A DNA stretch of 64,000 nucleotides from Nitrospirota bacterium. GTDB taxonomy: Bacteria > Nitrospinota_A > UBA7883. Position 1 is the stretch's first letter; the number at the start of each line of letters is the position of its first letter. The translations under genes were made by a program, and so were the position numbers. The notes beneath the pieces were generated by a model, which saw nothing but the letters and a program-made list of their open reading frames with translations, made no database searches and was not told where the DNA came from. Where the stretch lies: assembly GCA_024275315.1 (NCBI GenBank), contig JAJRZK010000020.1, forward strand, positions 1 to 64,000. The letters are read 5' to 3'. Positions 44,508 through 53,044 of this stretch are shown one piece after another.

Positions 44508-45029
44508 TTAGCCGATCAATGTGTCGATAGGCTCGATACTCGTTTCGATACCCTCTTTCGCCACGGTCTCCAGGGCTTTTCGCACAGCCTCGACACCCTT
44601 TTGCGCGACACCTTCTATCTGCATGATATAAATGGGTTTGTCCTCGGACCCGGCCACGTCCGATTCCAGGTGAAGGATGTTAAACCCGGCGTCGGCGAGG
44701 GCTCCTGTCGCCTGGGCGACGATTCCCGCCCGGTCCGCGCCGAATACGGAAATGCGAACCTCCGGCTCAACATGGTCATGGAGTCTGCCTTCGATATTAT
44801 CGACATGAAACCGTAAACAGAGCCGTTTCGCCACAGGTTGAACGATATTTTTCAGAGACTGAGTCGTGCCGTCATGCTGGGTCATCATCATGATGGTAAA
44901 AACTCCCCCCAGTCGCATCATTGAGGTTTCACCAAGGTTGCAACCTCCATCAAACAGGGCCTGCGTGACCCCGGCCACTATTCCGGGCCGGTCCTCACCC
45001 ACCAGGGTCAGCATATACCAGCCTTTCAC
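44508..45029 (-). CDS. Tandem ACT-domain protein, GcvR-like
   Basis: A 173-residue protein made of two ACT domains: the first starts MLTLVGEDRPGIVAGVTQALF, the second RISVFGADRAGIVAQATGALADAG. It resembles GcvR, which senses glycine and regulates the glycine-cleavage system, and similar two-ACT proteins of unknown role. There is no DNA-binding domain. It overlaps the upstream phosphatase gene by 4 nt and precedes def by 8 nt. The ligand (probably an amino acid) is inferred. Confidence 0.85.
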   Translation of the reverse strand: MKGWYMLTLVGEDRPGIVAGVTQALFDGGCNLGETSMMRLGGVFTIMMMTQHDGTTQSLKNIVQPVAKRLCLRFHVDNIEGRLHDHVEPEVRISVFGADRAGIVAQATGALADAGFNILHLESDVAGSEDKPIYIMQIEGVAQKGVEAVRKALETVAKEGIETSIEPIDTLIG

Positions 45030-45538
45030 AAGTCACCTTCCCCGGAAAACCGGTCCGCCCCGGGTTTTCCCGATATTACGGATTTTTCAGAAATATCCGT
45101 GGCGATTTTTTCCACCGCTTTTTTAATCATGTTCAACGCCAGCGTAAATTGGGAACTGCTCCGCCCGTAGGGATCCGGAATTCCCAGGGCTCCGCTGTCA
45201 TGGAGATAGTCTCCCATCAAAACGGTTTTACTCTCCGATCCAGGCGCCAATTCTGTAACCACGCTCTTGTGGTGATCCTCCATTACAATCACCTTGTCGG
45301 CTTGTTCGATCATGCTCTTTTCAAGGAGCCTGGCCCTGTGGCCGCCCATATCGACACCCAGCCCGGCCATCTGCCTTACAGCCTCTTGCGCCGCCCGGTT
45401 CCCATCAACGCCCATTGTACCGGCCGACTCCACCAGGACATCCTCCACACCGATTTCTTTCAGCCTGGCTTGAAGCAGATATTCCGCCATCGGTGACCTG
45501 CACAGGTTTCCTGTGCAAACGAATAGAATCCGTCTCAT
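45026..45538 (-). CDS. Low-molecular-weight protein-tyrosine/arginine phosphatase family
   Basis: A 170-residue enzyme with the P-loop ILFVCTGNLCRSPMAEYLL (Cys nucleophile and Arg) and the general-acid loop IPDPYGRS. The size fits Wzb/Etp/YwlE enzymes. The DPYG sequence and CTGNxCRSPMAE are like YwlE-type arginine phosphatases as well as tyrosine phosphatases, so the substrate is open. Arsenate reductase activity of the same fold is possible but the ArsC-specific Cys triad is not visible. It follows the M16 protease gene by 13 nt. Confidence 0.88.
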   Translation of the reverse strand: MRRILFVCTGNLCRSPMAEYLLQARLKEIGVEDVLVESAGTMGVDGNRAAQEAVRQMAGLGVDMGGHRARLLEKSMIEQADKVIVMEDHHKSVVTELAPGSESKTVLMGDYLHDSGALGIPDPYGRSSSQFTLALNMIKKAVEKIATDISEKSVISGKPGADRFSGEGDL

Positions 45539-45551
45539 GTTCCTTGCCCAG

Positions 45552-46880
45552 TCATGCGTTCAAGCGGTTGTCGAAAGGTTCAATATCGTCATATGGTCCC
45601 AAAATGGCCATTTTGACCCTGGAAACGTCCAGGTATTTTTTGGCGGCCTGGTTTACTTGCTCTAAAGTGACGGAATCGGTCTCATCCATGATCTCATCTG
45701 GTGTCTTTATCCTGCCATAAAGCGTTTCGTAGGAGGCGTAAAAACTGGACATGGTCATGGAATCCTCCAGAGACAGATCGATTCGTCCCTTGATATTCGC
45801 CTTGCCCCGTTCCAGCTCTTCGGGGGTGATTCCCTTGTCGGCCATTGAGGACACCTCGTCCATGACAGCGCCGATCGCCTCTTCAAGTTTGTTCACGTTT
45901 ATTCCAGCGGAAATCACGAGCGATCCGGTATCCGTAAAAGCCTGGCGTGAAGACCGGATATAGTACGCCAGACCGCGCCGTTCTCTGATCTGGTAGAAAA
46001 GCCTCGAAGACATGGTTCCGCCGAGCACGTTGGAAAAAACCTTTATGGCAGGCTGGTCCTTGTCCAACTCGCCCGGGATGGGAAAACCGAGCACGAAATG
46101 GGCCTGCTCAATCGCTCTGGTGTTAAGAACGCTTCTTTTCCCCTGCATCGGGCTGTAAGGCGCCGGGCTGATTTTTTCCCTGCGTTCGGTGAACGTAAAA
46201 TACTTTTCGGCGAGCGCCATGTTTTCCTCGTGGGTGACGCCCCCGCAAGCTATAAGCACGCAGTTGTCGGATGCGTAGTGAAAGGAAAGAAAATCCTTGA
46301 AATCGTCCCTGCTGACAGAGCGCACCACATCTTCCGGCCCGGCGATATCCCACCCGAGCGGCTGGTTTCCGTAAAAATGGGACTTAAAATCCATCTGAAC
46401 GCGGCTCATTGGGTCGTCATTGTACATCCTGATCTCTTCGATGATCACGCCTCGCTCCCTGTCTATCTCGTTTTTATCGAATTTCGATTTTAAAAGCATG
46501 TCCGACAGAACATCGTAGGCCACGGTTCTCCTGGATGTGGAAAGTTTTACGAAATAGGCCACTTTCTCTTCGCTGGTAAAAGCGTTAAAAGAGCCTCCCA
46601 CCGAATCGATAGCGGAAGCCACCGCCATGGCGTCCGGATATTTTTCGGCGCCTTTGAAGAACATGTGCTCCATAAAATGGGACAGTCCGTTGATCCTCTT
46701 TTCCTCGTATCTGCTTCCGGCGCCCACCATTATCATCACCGTAACCGAGCGGGACGCCGGCATGGGAACGGTCAATACGCGCAGGCCGTTGGCCAAAGTG
46801 TCTTTGCTGTAAGAATCGGCGCCTGTCAATGCTTTGTCACTCTCATAATCCAGGTTATAAAGTCTCTTTGCATGTATCAT
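45552..46880 (-). CDS. M16 family zinc protease
   Basis: A 442-residue pitrilysin-type endopeptidase. The inverted zinc motif HxxEH appears as GLSHFMEHMFFKGAEKYP near residue 70, and the distal Glu ligand follows in ERGVIIEEIRMYNDDP. The C-terminal half has the RRGLAYYIRSS element of the non-catalytic partner domain. No signal peptide is visible, so it is likely cytosolic, similar to the mitochondrial processing peptidase-like proteins of bacteria. It heads the leftward operon with the phosphatase, ACT and def genes; the divergent methionine synthase unit starts 214 bp to its right. Confidence 0.93.
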   Translation of the reverse strand: MIHAKRLYNLDYESDKALTGADSYSKDTLANGLRVLTVPMPASRSVTVMIMVGAGSRYEEKRINGLSHFMEHMFFKGAEKYPDAMAVASAIDSVGGSFNAFTSEEKVAYFVKLSTSRRTVAYDVLSDMLLKSKFDKNEIDRERGVIIEEIRMYNDDPMSRVQMDFKSHFYGNQPLGWDIAGPEDVVRSVSRDDFKDFLSFHYASDNCVLIACGGVTHEENMALAEKYFTFTERREKISPAPYSPMQGKRSVLNTRAIEQAHFVLGFPIPGELDKDQPAIKVFSNVLGGTMSSRLFYQIRERRGLAYYIRSSRQAFTDTGSLVISAGINVNKLEEAIGAVMDEVSSMADKGITPEELERGKANIKGRIDLSLEDSMTMSSFYASYETLYGRIKTPDEIMDETDSVTLEQVNQAAKKYLDVSRVKMAILGPYDDIEPFDNRLNA

Positions 46881-47094
46881 TGATGAATGAATAAAACCTG
46901 AATATTTTATCCGGTTTGCCGGGACGTGGAGAAACTTTTTTCAACTCCTTGATTTTTAAACCCCGCACACATACAAAGACGGGTTGCGGATGATTTTTCC
47001 CTGATCTGTGTCTCCTTTTTAGCACGATGGAATTTAATCTTTTTCTTTCGCCAAGTTGGGTTACAATTACAGCCTTGCTACAACGAGCGTTAAA

Positions 47095-47742
47095 ATGAGT
47101 GTAAATAAAGCGGTAGTTCTTGAAAATATCCCGTTCACCATCGATCAGACCAGGGTGCTTCGGGAAATGAGGGTTTCCAGGCTTCAAAGCGTGGACGAGA
47201 TAGAAGAGAAACCGCTGGCAGAATCGATAAAAAAAGCCATCGATAAGGCGTATACCCTGATCCATGGAAAAGGTGTGTTCAAGACATATGCTGTTACGGG
47301 TGTAAAGGAAAATATGGTATCCGTGGAAGGCGCCGATGATCTTTTCACCGGCGGCGCCATGGTGAAACTTCTTGGAAACTGTGATTTCGCCACGCTGATG
47401 GCGTGCACCATAGGATCGGACCTGGAAACGGAAGTGGAAAGACTCCAGGGGCTGGATGAAATAATGGACGCGTATAACCTGGAGATGGTCGGAGGATGGA
47501 TGGCCGATTACATGGCGGACAGGGTCGACGAGAGGATCGAACGGGAGATAGTCAAGCTCGGATATGGCAGGTCAATGCGCTATTCACCCGGGTACGGGGA
47601 CTGGAGCCTGGAAAAACAGCCTGCCGTGCTGAAGTTTGCCGAGGCGGACCGGATCGGAATATCTTTGACAGATTCCAATATCATGATTCCCCGCAAATCG
47701 GTTTCTGCGGTGATCGGGTGGGTCGGGGGTGAGATAGCATGA
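47095..47742 (+). CDS. Separate methionine-synthase activation-domain protein
   Basis: A 215-residue protein homologous to the C-terminal activation domain of cobalamin-dependent MetH, here as its own polypeptide. The key stretch RYSPGYGDWSLEKQPAVLKF and IGISLTDSNIMIPRKSVSAVIGW corresponds to the SAM-binding RxxxGYxA/P region of MetH (R at the family position, GYGDW in place of GYPAC). It should reductively methylate inactive cob(II)alamin on the partner MetH. It overlaps metH by 4 nt (ATGA), so the two are produced together. ATG 47095 fits the family start; the earlier in-frame codon at 47056 lacks support. Confidence 0.88.
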   Translation: MSVNKAVVLENIPFTIDQTRVLREMRVSRLQSVDEIEEKPLAESIKKAIDKAYTLIHGKGVFKTYAVTGVKENMVSVEGADDLFTGGAMVKLLGNCDFATLMACTIGSDLETEVERLQGLDEIMDAYNLEMVGGWMADYMADRVDERIEREIVKLGYGRSMRYSPGYGDWSLEKQPAVLKFAEADRIGISLTDSNIMIPRKSVSAVIGWVGGEIA

Positions 47743-50156
47743 GTTTTCTAACCGAACTATCGGAAAGAATTTTCATACTGGACGGGTCCATGGGGGCTCT
47801 TTTGCAGGAGCGGGGTCTGCCTAACGGATACGCTCCGGACTTGTGGAACCTCGAGAATCCCGATCCTGTCAGGGATGTTCACAGGCAATACGCCGACGCC
47901 GGGTCGGACATAATCCTCACCAACACATTCGGCGCCAGCAGACTGCGGCTGGCCGAGTATGGCGCCGCAAACAAGCTTAAACAGATCAATCACGCCGCTG
48001 TCCGGCTCGCCCGCGAGGGGGCTCCCGGTTGTGTCATCGCCGGCGACATCGGTCCGCTAGGTGGCATAATGGCGCCTTCCGGAGAGATCAGCTTCGACGA
48101 AGGCATGGGAATTTTCAGGGAGCAGGCGCGGGCACTGGTCGAGGCGGGGGTGGATCTGCTCGTGATAGAGACCATGTTCGACCTGATGGAGATCAAGGCG
48201 GCTGTCATCGCCGCCAACGAAGTGAGAAAATCCGTACCACTGCTGGCCTCGATGACTTTCAACACAGACGGAGTGACCGACACCGGCACAGACCCGGTTA
48301 CCGCCGCGTGTGTCCTAGAAGGTCTCGGAGTGGATATTATAGGTATAAACTGTTCCACCGGCCCGGGACCGATGGTCGATGTGGTGGAAAGGCTGGCGGC
48401 CACAACAACCCTGCCCATAGCCGTAGAGCCGAACGCCGGTCTTCCCGTCCACAAAGGCGGCAGGACGGTGTTTGAAATGCCCATGGAAAAGGTGGCCAGC
48501 TACGCAGAGTCTTTCGCCCACGCTGGGGCGGATATAATTGGCGGCTGTTGCGGCACTACGCCGGATTATATTCGTCTCATCTCCAAAAGCCTGCAAAACA
48601 TCAGGCCAAAGGAAAGACAGTTTGAAAAGGCGATGTCTTTTACCAGCCGGATGGTGTCGCTACAGGCGGGCGAGGGACAGCCGTTTATAAAGATAGGGGA
48701 GAAAATCAACCCGACCGGCCGCAAGTCGTTCGCGCAATCGATCAAGGACGGCAGGGTGGACATGATCGTATCCGACGCCCGCAAGCAGTATGAGAGCGGG
48801 GCGCTGGCGCTGGACGTGAATGTAGGCGTTCCGCTGGTCGACGAGGCCAGGAGCATGGAAAAGGCTCTCGTGGCGATGCAGAACGTTGTTCCGATTCCCG
48901 TAGTCATAGACAGTTCATACGTTTCGGCGCTTGAGGCGGGTTTGAAAGTGTATCCGGGACGGGCGTTGCTGAACTCCGTAAACGGTGAGTCCGAGCGTCT
49001 GGAAGAAGTGACTCCTCTTGTGAAACGCTACGGGACATCCGTTATCGCGCTTCTCACCGAAGACGAAATACCGGAACTGGCTGTGGACAGGCTCAAGATC
49101 GCCGAAAAAATCCTTCTTTACCTGGAGGATAACGGGGTGCCGAAAGACCGGGTGATTTTCGACTGTCTGGCGCTGGTGGTCTCCGCGATGCAGGATGGCG
49201 CCCGCCAGACCATAGAAACGGTAAGGGAGATCAAACGCCAGTTTGGATGCCCCACATTGCTGGGAGTGTCGAATGTTTCCTTCGGCCTGCCCCAGCGAAG
49301 GGTCATTAACAGCTCGTTTCTCGCCATGGCGATGGGAGCGGGGCTGGACGCGGCCATCATAAACCCATACGACGAATCCATCACCAGGACTGTCGCCGCC
49401 GCTTCTCTTTTCTGCGGACGAGACCCGCAGTGCCGTGTCTACATCGACATGATGGAGGTCAGCGAGAAAACCGACTCCAAACCGGAAACGGGGGCCGGGC
49501 CTAAAACCACAACGGAAAAAATAGCGGCCGCCATACTTGAGGGAGACAAGGACTCCATCGAAAACCTGGTCAAACTCGCCCTGGACGAGGGGCATGACGC
49601 GCTGGCTTTGTTCGTTGATGTCATGACTCCTTCGATCCGGCGTTTGGGAGACCTTTTCGCCCAGCGCAAAAAGTTTATCCCGCACCTTGTAGCCGCGGCG
49701 GACACAATGAAACGGGGCGTGGCAGTTATCGACCCTCTGTTAAAAAAGTTGCAGGGCGGTTCTGACAAGGGGACCATCGTTTTCGCCACGGTCAAAGGGG
49801 ATATACACGATATCGGGAAAAATATTTGTGTGATAATGCTTTCCAATTTCGGATACAAAGTTATCGACCTCGGCAAAAACGTTCCGGCAGAGGAGATTCT
49901 GCGGGCCGCCAGGGAGGATAATGCGGATATAATAGCTCTGTCGGCGTTGATGACGACCACCATGATGCAGATGAAGGTCATCGTTGACGAAGTGAGGGAA
50001 AAAAACCTTCCATACAAAATCATGGTCGGGGGCGCGGTCGTGACAAAGACTTTTTCCGACGAGATAGGCGCAGACGCGTATGGAAAAAATATTGGCGAAA
50101 TTATACCGGTGACATCAAGCCTGATGGAATCGATCGAGAGGCAAGGAACTGTCTGA
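47739..50156 (+). CDS. metH: Cobalamin-dependent methionine synthase lacking the activation domain
   Basis: Transfers methyl from methyl-tetrahydrofolate to homocysteine. Domains in order: homocysteine-binding (1-290; ILDGSMGALLQERG and zinc cysteines in GGCCGTTPDYI), pterin-binding (about 310-570; IGEKINPTGRKSF and DVNVGVPLVDE), helical cap (about 590-670), and B12-binding (about 675-800) with the cobalt-ligand motif KGDIHDIGKNI and SALMTTTMMQM. At 805 residues it lacks the about 340-residue SAM-binding activation domain of E. coli MetH, supplied in trans by the upstream gene. The organisation is that of short MetH forms in deltaproteobacteria and others. Confidence 0.95.
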   Translation: MSFLTELSERIFILDGSMGALLQERGLPNGYAPDLWNLENPDPVRDVHRQYADAGSDIILTNTFGASRLRLAEYGAANKLKQINHAAVRLAREGAPGCVIAGDIGPLGGIMAPSGEISFDEGMGIFREQARALVEAGVDLLVIETMFDLMEIKAAVIAANEVRKSVPLLASMTFNTDGVTDTGTDPVTAACVLEGLGVDIIGINCSTGPGPMVDVVERLAATTTLPIAVEPNAGLPVHKGGRTVFEMPMEKVASYAESFAHAGADIIGGCCGTTPDYIRLISKSLQNIRPKERQFEKAMSFTSRMVSLQAGEGQPFIKIGEKINPTGRKSFAQSIKDGRVDMIVSDARKQYESGALALDVNVGVPLVDEARSMEKALVAMQNVVPIPVVIDSSYVSALEAGLKVYPGRALLNSVNGESERLEEVTPLVKRYGTSVIALLTEDEIPELAVDRLKIAEKILLYLEDNGVPKDRVIFDCLALVVSAMQDGARQTIETVREIKRQFGCPTLLGVSNVSFGLPQRRVINSSFLAMAMGAGLDAAIINPYDESITRTVAAASLFCGRDPQCRVYIDMMEVSEKTDSKPETGAGPKTTTEKIAAAILEGDKDSIENLVKLALDEGHDALALFVDVMTPSIRRLGDLFAQRKKFIPHLVAAADTMKRGVAVIDPLLKKLQGGSDKGTIVFATVKGDIHDIGKNICVIMLSNFGYKVIDLGKNVPAEEILRAAREDNADIIALSALMTTTMMQMKVIVDEVREKNLPYKIMVGGAVVTKTFSDEIGADAYGKNIGEIIPVTSSLMESIERQGTV

Positions 50157-50725
50157 TGGGTGCGTTGCGACGATTTTTTTGTGTGCTGGCGCTGGGGCTG
50201 GTTCTGCTTTGCTCCGCTTGCAGCAGCCTGTTGCCATACAAATATATGAATATCTACCGAATGACCGAGCCGGTGGTGTCTACGGACAAAAACTACACCG
50301 ATGGAAAAGTCAGCGTCAGTTTCTGGATAGACGAAAAGAAAATACATATGCGCCTGAAAAACCTCATGAGCGAGGAGATAACCATAGACTGGGCGCACGC
50401 GTCATACACCCATATCGATGGTGGCAAGCATAGCGTCGCCAATGTCAATTCCCTGTTTACAGAACGCAGAAACGACCCGGCCCCCACAATCGTACCTCCG
50501 GGAGAGACGATAGATGATTATGTGGCCCCTGTGAAAAACGTTGAAAAACTGGAGCAGTGGACCTGGTATATCTATCCGCTGTTCAACCTGTTTGACGACA
50601 AGGCGTTCGACAACAAGGGAAAGACGTTCGGCGTGGACATACCTATACGCGAGGAGGGCAAATGGGTTACGTATAAGTTCAGGTTTGAAATATCCAATGT
50701 GCTTCCGCTTGTGCGTCGGGTCTGA
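50156..50725 (+). CDS. Hypothetical lipoprotein
   Basis: A 189-residue lipoprotein with lipobox LCSAC (Cys at about 22) preceded by a hydrophobic stretch VLALGLVLLC; a typical periplasmic or outer-membrane lipid anchor. The mature part is beta-rich (KVSVSFWIDEKKIHMRLKNL; IDWAHASYTHIDGGKH) and ends with a short aromatic segment. No family is recognised; it looks like a small immunoglobulin-like or DUF domain. Its start shares a base with the metH stop (TGATG), but a functional tie to methionine is unlikely. Confidence 0.75.
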   Translation: MGALRRFFCVLALGLVLLCSACSSLLPYKYMNIYRMTEPVVSTDKNYTDGKVSVSFWIDEKKIHMRLKNLMSEEITIDWAHASYTHIDGGKHSVANVNSLFTERRNDPAPTIVPPGETIDDYVAPVKNVEKLEQWTWYIYPLFNLFDDKAFDNKGKTFGVDIPIREEGKWVTYKFRFEISNVLPLVRRV

Positions 50726-50776
50726 AAACCGGACGCACCCCCCATCTGTTAAAACACGCCAGCTCGTATAAAGACT

Positions 50777-50995
50777 TCAGACAGCTATATTGACTGTTCC
50801 GCCGATCTCGGCCTCTACAACAGGATTGTTGTTGCCCTGCGGTGTGGGCTGTTGGGCCTCTTCCAGCGTTCCGGCGGGAGGGGGTGGAGCTTCCTGAGCC
50901 GGTGGCGGCGTCTCCTCCGTCGTTTCATTAACCGGCGGCGCGGGAACCGCGGGCGGAAAAGCGGTATTCACATCAATCCCGCCAATTGTAGGCAT
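50777..50995 (-). CDS. Small proline-rich hypothetical protein
   Basis: A 72-residue protein with a Pro/Glu/Gln-rich low-complexity middle (ETPPPAQEAPPPPAGTLEEA) between a short ordered N-terminus (MPTIGGIDVNTAF) and C-terminus (VVEAEIGGTVNIAV). A textbook AGGAGG ribosome site seven nt upstream of ATG makes it very likely real. It has no signal peptide. The function is unknown. The 306-bp space to its right contains no other gene I can support. Confidence 0.7.
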   Translation of the reverse strand: MPTIGGIDVNTAFPPAVPAPPVNETTEETPPPAQEAPPPPAGTLEEAQQPTPQGNNNPVVEAEIGGTVNIAV

Positions 50996-51301
50996 GTGCC
51001 AACCTCCTGATGATCTATTGTTATTCTAGGTTTTTTTGAGCCGTCATGTCAAACAGCATGCCAGCAAAACCCGCTGTGTGCGACCGTTTGGAAAACATTC
51101 ATCTCTATACGTTTGCCGAAACCCTTTTAATTTGTATAGGTTAACGCACACACACCAATGGAGCGGTGTGTCCTGCAAGGATTTTGCGCTGACGCTATGA
51201 CATACGAAACTTGTTGTATCGGGGTTCGGCTGGAACTACAATTGCTCTTACGGATCATCCAATTGACAGATTGAACGATATCTAATTTACTGGAGAGGAC
51301 G
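50996..51301. other. Intergenic region between divergent small gene and AIM24 gene (306 bp)
   Basis: Only the ribosome site of the leftward small gene (51001-51006) and the GAGAGGACG site of the rightward gene are clear. A TTGACA at 51262-51267 could be a -35 for the AIM24 gene, but no -10 is obvious at 17 bp. Nothing else is seen. Confidence 0.45.
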
Positions 51302-52303
51302 ATGTCTAGTTGGTATTACGTAAAAAATAATGAAAAGCAGGGGCCTGTTTCCAAAGAAGAGATCAAAAACCTCACAGAACAAGGCGCCATCACAGATGAC
51401 ACTTTGCTGTACACAGCAGGAATGAGCGGATGGAAGGCGAAACGTGAATTGAACCTGTTCAGCCAGGCTGGTCCCGATCTTCCCCCTGTCCCCTCCGGCG
51501 GCCAGTCGGCCCATGAAATTGACTACCAGGTGTTTGGCGAGGAAATGCAATTCGTGGAAATTGAACTTGACCCTGGCGAAAGCGCGGTGGCCGAGGCCGG
51601 GTCGATGATGTACATGACCCAAAACGTAAAGATGAGCACGGTGTTTGGCGATGGTAGCCACAAGTCTTCCGGAGGCGGATTCATGGACAAACTGCTCGGC
51701 GCAGGCAAACGGCTTATCACCGGAGAATCCCTGTTTACCACGGTGTTCACTCACACCGGGTCTTCCGGCAAGGAGAGGGTGGCTTTCGGGGCTCCATACG
51801 CGGGGAAAATAATCCCGGTGGACCTCAAATCCATAGGAGGAACGTTGATATGCCAAAAAGACGCGTTTCTGGCCGCCGCCAAAGGTGTGTCCATCGGGAT
51901 TCATTTTCAGAAAAAAATCGGCGTGGGCCTGTTCGGTGGCGAAGGGTTTATCATGCAGAAGCTCGAAGGTGACGGATGGACATTCGTGCACGCAGGTGGA
52001 AACATCGTCGAGAAGGAGCTACAGGCGGGTGAAACTCTTCGTGTGGATACGGGTTGCCTTGTGGCGTTAAAACCGTCTGTAAGCTATGACATTGAATTTG
52101 TTGGTGATGTGAAATCGGCGATATTCGGCGGCGAGGGCTTTTTCTTCGCTACACTTCGGGGACCTGGCCACGTGTGGTTGCAATCATTGCCGTTGTCCAG
52201 GCTGGCGGGACGGATTTATTCTGCGGCTCCGCAGACCGGCGGCACGAGAAAAGGCGAGGGGTCTGTCCTTGGCGTATTGGGTGATTTTGTCGATGGTGAC
52301 TAG
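51302..52303 (+). CDS. GYF_2-AIM24 (TIGR00266) domain protein
   Basis: A 333-residue soluble protein. Residues 1-55 are a GYF_2-type domain (SSWYYVKNNEKQGPVSKEEIKNL, with the WYYV and GPVS contacts for proline-rich peptides). From about 70 it is an AIM24/TIGR00266 double beta-helix (FVEIELDPGESAVAEAGSMMYM; GGEGFIMQKLEGDGWTFVHAGG; GGEGFFFATLRGPG). AIM24 proteins are of uncertain function, related to mitochondrial biogenesis factor AIM24 and to stress-induced bacterial proteins. The proline-rich protein encoded immediately to the left would be a natural GYF ligand. ATG has GAGAGG upstream. Confidence 0.88.
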   Translation: MSSWYYVKNNEKQGPVSKEEIKNLTEQGAITDDTLLYTAGMSGWKAKRELNLFSQAGPDLPPVPSGGQSAHEIDYQVFGEEMQFVEIELDPGESAVAEAGSMMYMTQNVKMSTVFGDGSHKSSGGGFMDKLLGAGKRLITGESLFTTVFTHTGSSGKERVAFGAPYAGKIIPVDLKSIGGTLICQKDAFLAAAKGVSIGIHFQKKIGVGLFGGEGFIMQKLEGDGWTFVHAGGNIVEKELQAGETLRVDTGCLVALKPSVSYDIEFVGDVKSAIFGGEGFFFATLRGPGHVWLQSLPLSRLAGRIYSAAPQTGGTRKGEGSVLGVLGDFVDGD

Positions 52304-52342
52304 TATATGCGCAGGTTATGATAATATACAGCTCCCCAGGCG

Positions 52343-52909
52343 ATGAGTGGTAAGCTGATAGTCGGGATCACCGGCGCCTCCGGTGTAATCTACGGAATCA
52401 GATTACTCGAGGCGGTCCGTAAATACGCGGAAAATGTCTCGGCCCACCTTGTCATGTCCCCAGCCGGGGGAAAAAATGTCCTTATCGAAACGGGCTACAC
52501 CGTCGACCAGGTCAAATCGCTGGCGGAAGACGCAAGCGACCATTCAGACCTTGCCGCGGCCATTTCCAGCGGGTCCTGTGTGACAATGGGAATGGTCGTG
52601 GCGCCATGCTCCATCAGGACGCTATCGGATATAGCGCATTCCAACTGCAACAACCTTCTGGCGAGAGCCGCCGACGTGACATTGAAAGAGAGGCGCAAGC
52701 TGGTCCTGGTTCCCCGCGAAACTCCTTTGCATAAAGGGCATATAAAGCTGATGGCGAAAGCCGCGGATATCGGGGCTGTGATATTGCCCCCGTTTCCGGC
52801 TTTTTATCACCGTCCCAAGACTATTGACGACATTATAAACCATACGATCGGCAAGATATTTGACCAGTTCGGGCTGGAGCACGATCTGTATGACAGATGG
52901 CGCGGTTAA
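52343..52909 (+). CDS. ubiX: UbiX flavin prenyltransferase
   Basis: Makes prenylated FMN, the cofactor of UbiD-type decarboxylases, from FMN and dimethylallyl phosphate. The N-terminus IVGITGASGVIYGIRLLEAV is the flavin phosphate loop; APCSIRTLSDIAHS and RRKLVLVPRETPLHKGHIKL are further family blocks; PPFPAFYHRPKTIDDIINHTIGKIFDQ closes the fold. The length of 188 residues is standard. No ubiD is adjacent. The last eight codons are part of the direct repeat described at 52882. Confidence 0.95.
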   Translation: MSGKLIVGITGASGVIYGIRLLEAVRKYAENVSAHLVMSPAGGKNVLIETGYTVDQVKSLAEDASDHSDLAAAISSGSCVTMGMVVAPCSIRTLSDIAHSNCNNLLARAADVTLKERRKLVLVPRETPLHKGHIKLMAKAADIGAVILPPFPAFYHRPKTIDDIINHTIGKIFDQFGLEHDLYDRWRG

Positions 52910-52988
52910 AACCAGTATACAAACCAACTAACCACACACCGGCACTTTGTACAAAGGGCGATCTGCGTGACAGATGGCGCGGTTAAAA
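52882..52988. repeat. 30-bp direct repeat of the ubiX 3' end
   Basis: Bases 52882-52911, the last codons and stop of ubiX, recur at 52959-52988 with 28 of 30 bases identical and a 77-bp period. The copy is non-coding and lies just before the end of the convergent reductase gene. The intervening 47 bp are not repeated. Confidence 0.8.
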
Positions 52989-53044
52989 AAACACCCCCAC
53001 CCGAAGCTGGCCCGGCGCGACAGCCGGATGACGCATCGGTTGTG

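Noticed and set aside
45026-45538. Arsenate reductase ArsC to complete the arsenic pathway
   Set aside because: Same fold, but it lies in a translation/protease operon away from arsR-acr3 and the extra catalytic Cys pair of thioredoxin-linked ArsC is not visible.
46881-47094. Cobalamin riboswitch upstream of the methionine synthase unit
   Set aside because: The 214-bp region lacks a recognisable B12-box and the long paired structure needed.
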